Notes under the pieces: generated by a model
Told to the model about the DNA's origin: nothing
The model's database searches: none
What the model saw: only the letters and a program-made list of their open reading frames with translations
In this document: positions 50,906 to 51,553 of the stretch, piece after piece
How the letters are laid out: every line of letters starts with the position of its first letter
Position numbering within the stretch: position 1 is the first letter of the stretch
Made by a program: the position numbers and the translations under genes
From: a bacterium
GTDB taxonomy: Bacteria > Verrucomicrobiota > Kiritimatiellia > UBA8416
DNA: 51,553 bases
Direction of reading: 5' to 3'
Assembly: GCA_020048935.1 (NCBI GenBank)
Contig: JAIFLS010000029.1
Coordinates: 1-51,553, forward strand

Positions 50906-51553
50906 GGCGGGGGGTATGCTGTTGCTGCTGGCGGTTGGTGGTGCCGCAGTGTCGGCTCCGGAGGAGGAAAAGTGGATCGAGATTCCCGACTGCCGGCTGA
51001 TTGAGAATGCGTCGAACGACGGCGACAGTTTCCATTTGCGCGGTGGCGACCGCGAGTATCTGGTAAGGCTATACTTTGTCGATGCGCCCGAGCATTCCAG
51101 GCAGATTCCCGAGCGCGTGCGCGAGCAGGCCGACTGGTTCGGCACAACCGAGGAGCAGGTCCTGCAGCAGGGCGCCCTGGCCGCCACACAGGTCGCCGAG
51201 TGGCTGGATCGCCCCTTTACGATTTATACGCAGATGATCGACGCCCGCGGGGCGAGCAGCATGCAGCGCGTGTTCGCGATGGTCAAGGTCGGCGACCGCT
51301 ACCTGTGCGGGTAGAAAACGGGCTGGCACGGATCCATGGCATCCGGCGCAACTTGGACGATGGCACATTCCGCTGGGATCATGTCCGCAAACTGGAAGCG
51401 CTTGAGGCCAAGGCCAAGGCGGCGAAGGTCGGGTTGTGGGGCGATGGCAATTCGAGCGCGGCAATGAAAGTGCTGCGCAGGGTGACGCTCACGCGGGATG
51501 TCCCGTTCTACACGGCGGGGGCCATGCCGAATTTCCGAGGCATGTTGAAGAAG
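50892..51553 (+). pseudogene. Exported SNase-like nuclease gene with a frameshift, right-truncated
   Basis: GTG 50892 follows GGAGG by seven bases. The protein opens with a signal peptide (VRQYMAGGMLLLLAVGGAAV) and an SNase domain related to the one at 40516-41409 (NDGDSFHLRG, YLVRLYFVDAPEH). The frame stops at 51314 after VGDRYLCG. The expected continuation (VENGLARIHGIRRNLDDG, RWDHVRKLEALEAKAKAAKV) is found in another frame from about 51313 to the right edge, so a base was probably lost near 51308-51314. A sequencing error cannot be excluded. The C-terminus lies outside the window, so a helix-hairpin-helix domain cannot be checked. Confidence 0.8.

Noticed and set aside
1..51553. tRNA, rRNA genes and CRISPR arrays
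   Set aside because: No cloverleaf-type sequences, rRNA segments or regularly spaced direct repeats with unique spacers were found by reading.

Overview
The window looks like the chromosome of a Gram-negative member of the PVC group, most likely the Verrucomicrobiota/Kiritimatiellota/Lentisphaerota branch. This is an inference. It rests on very large exported beta-sandwich, FG-GAP and choice-of-anchor-type proteins, a eukaryote-type UDP-glucose dehydrogenase, a uroporphyrinogen-decarboxylase-like protein, small structured intergenic repeats and a chromosomal integron. No rRNA, tRNA or CRISPR array was seen.

Region 1 (1-7.3 kb, minus strand) encodes exported proteins: a left-truncated giant protein with nine X2-like repeats, two signal-peptide proteins of unknown function, and a metzincin protease whose apparent propeptide is a separate overlapping gene. 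A palindromic repeat sits at 4.4-4.6 kb. Region 2 (7.4-20 kb) holds an HDOD-GAF protein on the minus strand. On the plus strand it holds pseB and pseC (first steps of pseudaminic acid synthesis), followed by four exported proteins. One of these (1204 aa) is built from modules otherwise typical of phage tail fibres, and another (1264 aa) combines beta-helix, choice-of-anchor D, FG-GAP and CARDB modules. Together they look like a cell-surface programme.

Region 3 (20-35 kb) is mixed metabolism and envelope: a MATE exporter, lipoproteins, two nucleotide-sugar dehydrogenases, a coiled-coil protein, a URO-D-like protein, an enolase-superfamily enzyme, an M42 peptidase, an AsmA-like protein, 6-phosphofructokinase and cobS. 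Region 4 (35-41.4 kb) carries an unknown protein, a membrane Cache-PAS-DUF294 sensor convergent with an acetate permease pair (DUF485-actP), and a nuclease-HhH protein.

Region 5 (about 41.7-46.1 kb) is a chromosomal integron. An integron-type tyrosine recombinase reads rightward. A cassette array reads leftward from a candidate attI, with five recognisable attC sites that each lie directly behind a small gene. The integrase keeps all its catalytic residues but lacks the N-terminal core-binding domain. The distal end of the array carries a nucleotidyltransferase with a small overlapping partner, plus a perfect 21-bp palindrome that truncates a small ORF.

Region 6 (46-51.5 kb) has an NrpR-like regulator, a three-gene minus-strand unit (outer-membrane barrel protein, NrnA-like phosphoesterase, cardiolipin synthase) and a frameshifted second nuclease gene. 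Two copies of a short non-autonomous inverted-repeat element occur in opposite orientation, at 32.7 kb (where it supplies the cobS stop codon) and at 50.4 kb (where it is flanked by an 8-bp direct repeat).
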